54,963 bases of DNA, taken from the NCBI GenBank assembly GCA_023146135.1, contig JAGLCR010000057.1:1-54963 (forward strand). Reading direction: 5' to 3'. Made by a program: the position numbers and the translations under genes. Position 1 is the first letter of the stretch, and every line of letters starts with the position of its first letter. Below the pieces are notes generated by a model. It was not told the origin of the DNA. It made no database searches and saw nothing but the letters and a program-made list of their open reading frames with translations. Source of the stretch: Bacteroidales bacterium (GTDB taxonomy: Bacteria > Bacteroidota > Bacteroidia > Bacteroidales > UBA1556). This document shows positions 52,556 to 54,963 of the stretch, piece after piece.

Positions 52556-54637
52556 TTATTGAATAATTATTCTTTTGGTTATGGAGCTGTTTATAGTCTG
52601 TAATTTAATAATATACACCCCTGGCTTAAAATCTGATAGCGAAATTTTTTCCTCGCCAATTATCGAATTGTTTTCTGATAAATATACTCTTTGACCTGAT
52701 AGAGAGTAAATAGAAATATCAATATTTTGCTCAAATGAAGTATTAACAATTAGAAAGTCGGTAGCAGGGTTGGGAAAAACACTTATTTGATGATCCTCAT
52801 TAGGGGAAGTGGTTCGACCTTTACGTGCCGGAGGCGATGAGCCGTATTCGTAGCATCCGTAGTCTGTTATAGTATTATTTATCCTTTGATTATCGTCTAA
52901 ATCAGTTGTCGTCATAGTGGCGGAATTATTCCCAGCATTAATACAATTTGAACTGGATAATAGGTGATAATCGCTTGATGAAACAAAATTGGGATTAGTT
53001 TGAAGTGAATTTAAAGTTTGCAATGTAGCATAATTTGAAGGGTGTTGATATTGATATTGACCTGACATAATCAAAATATCAATAATAGATTCGAATATTA
53101 TATTGTTTTTAAATTCGGTAGAGAAATAATTGTCATCTTCATAACAAACCCCTGAAATAAATGCAGGTGGCGTGTAATTATTTGTTACCGTATTATGGTT
53201 AAAAATCGTATTTTGATTATCTCCCTGCATATAAACCACTCCCTTATCGGTGGCATGGTTTTCTGCAAATAGGTTGTTTAAAATTTCGTTACCATTACCA
53301 CTATTAGCACCCCTTAAACAATATAAAGCACTACCTTGATAGGCGGTATTAGACTTAAAACTGTTGAGCTTAACCTTTGGTATAGTTGTAATAGTTCCTT
53401 TCGGATCATTCAAATAAACGCCCCCACCATTACCAGTAGCGGTATTATCTTCAAAGCTACATTTTTCTATAATTGATGTAGATATATATGCATAGATACC
53501 CGCTCCGTCGGTTGAGGCTGTATTATTGTTAAAAGTGCTATACTTAATATCTGTTTCCGCCTGATCAACATAAATAGCACCTCCATTTACTGCGGAATTG
53601 GCAGAGAATTGGCAGATATTCATTGTTACATCAGGGTATGGAGGCATGCCAATATAAATAGCACCTCCATTTACAGAAGCAATGTTATTAAAAAACTGAT
53701 TACTCTCCATATTTACAGTTGAATTTCTGTGAATGCTAACACCACCACCACTTGCTTGTGTTGTGTTTTCTTCAAAAGTATTCTCGCTAAAATTGACTAT
53801 GTCGGAATTGCAAATAAATATTCCACCTCCAGATTTAGTAGCTGAATTATTTCTTATTTTATTTCCAATAATAGTTGGACTACAAGAGAGTCCTGTACTT
53901 AAATCACCGACACCAATGGCTCCACCGCCTTTTGATGTACTTTCATTCTCTGCAAATGTATTGTTTGCTATTATAGGGTCACAATCTATCATCATGCAAA
54001 GGGCGCCACCTCGTTTAACTGCTGTATTATTATGAATGTTGCTTTTCCAAATTTTAGGGCTACTATTAGAATATATACCAATAGCACCTCCTTGTGCCAT
54101 TACCGAATTATTGAATATCTCACATTCATAGATTTCCAAATCAGAAAAGGATTTAACAAATATTGCTCCTCCAGAACTTTCAGGGTCAGGAATTGTGCAT
54201 ATTGTTCCTGTCTTTCTTGCATTAGATATATCACAATAATGTAGTTTTGAGTGAGACAAGGGGATGCCATCCGAAAAATCAAAACGAATTCCATTCCATG
54301 GCTCGCCAAGATGTGAAGTAAATACTATCCTATCCATAGAATTACCAATAGCATTAATTGAACCCTTTACATCCATTTTATAATGGCCTTGAAACAATAC
54401 TTCAACTCCAGGTTCAATTATAAGGTCGGAACCAATAGGGATTTTTATATCTTTCATGATTAGGTATGGACTCCCTCCAAGATCCCAAATGTATGTTGGT
54501 AGGTTTGTATTAAAATAAGTGTCGTCAATTGTTGTTTGTGCCTTTGCATTAAATAAAGAAATAGTTAGGATTGTAAGAATAATAAGTAATTTTTTTACTG
54601 ACAATAAATTAATTAAAGAAAGCCAACTAAAGCCCAA
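52556..54637 (-). CDS. Pmp-like parallel beta-helix T9SS surface protein, N-terminus possibly phase-variable
   Basis: 693 aa as read from a TTG at 54637; another TTG at 54604 would give a clean signal peptide (VKKLLIILTILTISLF). Residues about 155-430 are right-handed beta-helix coils with GGAI/GGGV and FxxN motifs (SGGAIFVKS, QGGAIGIYS, SGGGIFICN, NGGAIYIG, NGGAIYVDQ), reminiscent of chlamydial polymorphic membrane proteins. A T9SS sorting domain is at about 620-693 (VFPNPATDF). There is no ATG in the frame. The nearest good ATG (54716) is one base out of frame and is separated by a nine-C run (54694-54702); eight C would join it to this frame, giving about 719 aa. The protein likely acts at the surface in adhesion, which is inference. 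Confidence 0.85.
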   Translation of the reverse strand: MGFSWLSLINLLSVKKLLIILTILTISLFNAKAQTTIDDTYFNTNLPTYIWDLGGSPYLIMKDIKIPIGSDLIIEPGVEVLFQGHYKMDVKGSINAIGNSMDRIVFTSHLGEPWNGIRFDFSDGIPLSHSKLHYCDISNARKTGTICTIPDPESSGGAIFVKSFSDLEIYECEIFNNSVMAQGGAIGIYSNSSPKIWKSNIHNNTAVKRGGALCMMIDCDPIIANNTFAENESTSKGGGAIGVGDLSTGLSCSPTIIGNKIRNNSATKSGGGIFICNSDIVNFSENTFEENTTQASGGGVSIHRNSTVNMESNQFFNNIASVNGGAIYIGMPPYPDVTMNICQFSANSAVNGGAIYVDQAETDIKYSTFNNNTASTDGAGIYAYISTSIIEKCSFEDNTATGNGGGVYLNDPKGTITTIPKVKLNSFKSNTAYQGSALYCLRGANSGNGNEILNNLFAENHATDKGVVYMQGDNQNTIFNHNTVTNNYTPPAFISGVCYEDDNYFSTEFKNNIIFESIIDILIMSGQYQYQHPSNYATLQTLNSLQTNPNFVSSSDYHLLSSSNCINAGNNSATMTTTDLDDNQRINNTITDYGCYEYGSSPPARKGRTTSPNEDHQISVFPNPATDFLIVNTSFEQNIDISIYSLSGQRVYLSENNSIIGEEKISLSDFKPGVYIIKLQTINSSITKRIIIQ

Positions 54638-54693
54638 AAGGCTTACTTTGCTTGATGAAGTATTGTAAGCACCTGTACTACAATTAGTTGTTC

Positions 54694-54702
54694 GGGGGGG
54701 GG
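54694..54702 (-). repeat. Poly-G (poly-C on the coding strand) tract of nine bases
   Basis: Nine consecutive G in a very AT-rich stretch, the longest G or C run I found in the window. On the minus strand it lies 12 nt after the A of an ATG (54716) in an A-rich initiation context (ATGAAAAC). With nine C the ATG frame ends at a TAA soon after; with eight it continues without stop into the beta-helix protein. Confidence 0.9.
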
Positions 54703-54716
54703 TAATTTGTTTTCAT

Positions 54717-54963
54717 GATTATTTGGTTTAGTTAATTATAAAGATGGATTTGTTATATTAAGCTGCTAATATAGTAAAATTAATGAGCTTTGTCAAATGG
54801 ACTTTATTTTCACTCAGGACAGACGCATCTTATTTTTAGCTGATATTTATTATTTGATTTAATTTTTCGCTACCCATATGTATAATATACTGGTGTATAA
54901 TAATATAGTATTTCTTTTTGATACTGATTTCTATATTATTTCAATGTTTCCATAGGAAAACAT
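54717..54963. other. AT-rich region upstream of the beta-helix gene
   Basis: About 250 bp with no convincing gene on either strand. It should contain the promoter of the T9SS gene pair on the minus strand, but I could not find a clear TAnnTTTG box. Confidence 0.5.

Overview
The window is AT-rich bacterial DNA from a member of the Bacteroidota. The evidence is: four secreted proteins with C-terminal type IX secretion (T9SS) sorting domains, a PorV homologue, a fused CcoNO cbb3 oxidase subunit, many 'TAnnTTTG' -7 promoter boxes, almost no Shine-Dalgarno sequences, and many small outer-membrane barrels and lipoproteins. KdsA and an LpxH-like enzyme indicate an LPS-bearing Gram-negative envelope. 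I cannot place it below phylum or class.

Layout. 1-60: probable 3' end of a tRNA and its terminator. 145-3567 (-): PNGase F-like/LamG T9SS cargo protein. 3673-6983 (-): hpt, tandem adenylate kinase, obgE and a PAP2 phosphatase as one operon. 7188-10944 (-): PQQ-propeller lipoprotein, D-2-hydroxyacid dehydrogenase, an outer-membrane protein and a DUF4136-like lipoprotein. 11010-15906 (-): a tight run of barrel protein, hydrolase lipoprotein, MacB-like permease, unknown protein, DgkA, barrel protein and nitroreductase. 16052-20248 (+): cysteine-less thioredoxin-fold lipoprotein and an M1 peptidase with a barrel-like tail. 20336-21579 (+): array of 15-bp palindromes leading into an AAA ATPase gene. 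21628-25730 (+): LpxH-like hydrolase, rarA, and a TetM-like GTPase, with two copies of a 28-nt palindrome bracketing rarA. 25826-32257 (+): alpha/beta hydrolase, lipoprotein, barrel, kdsA and a T9SS cargo protein. 32410-38538 (+): cbb3 oxidase cluster ccoS-ccoNO-ccoQ-ccoP-ccoG-ccoH-TauE/SafE. 38631-42023: barrel (-), then porV-ispF-mobA (+). 42020-46693 (-): TamB. 46884-47579 (+): barrel. 47582-49975 (-): murF-anmK. 50449-54637 (-): two adjacent T9SS cargo genes.

The genes share an envelope theme: lipid carrier and LPS metabolism (PAP2, DgkA, KdsA, LpxH), peptidoglycan synthesis and recycling (MurF, AnmK), outer-membrane assembly (TamB), T9SS export (PorV plus cargo) and microaerobic respiration (cbb3).

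The most unusual signal is at the right end. A run of nine G (C on the coding strand) at 54694-54702 lies between a good ATG (54716) and the reading frame of a Pmp-like beta-helix T9SS protein. With nine C the ATG frame stops at once. Loss of one C would join it to the protein, which looks like a slipped-strand phase switch. Second is the 15-bp palindrome array in the presumed leader of the ATPase gene. No CRISPR array, rRNA, transposase or prophage was seen.
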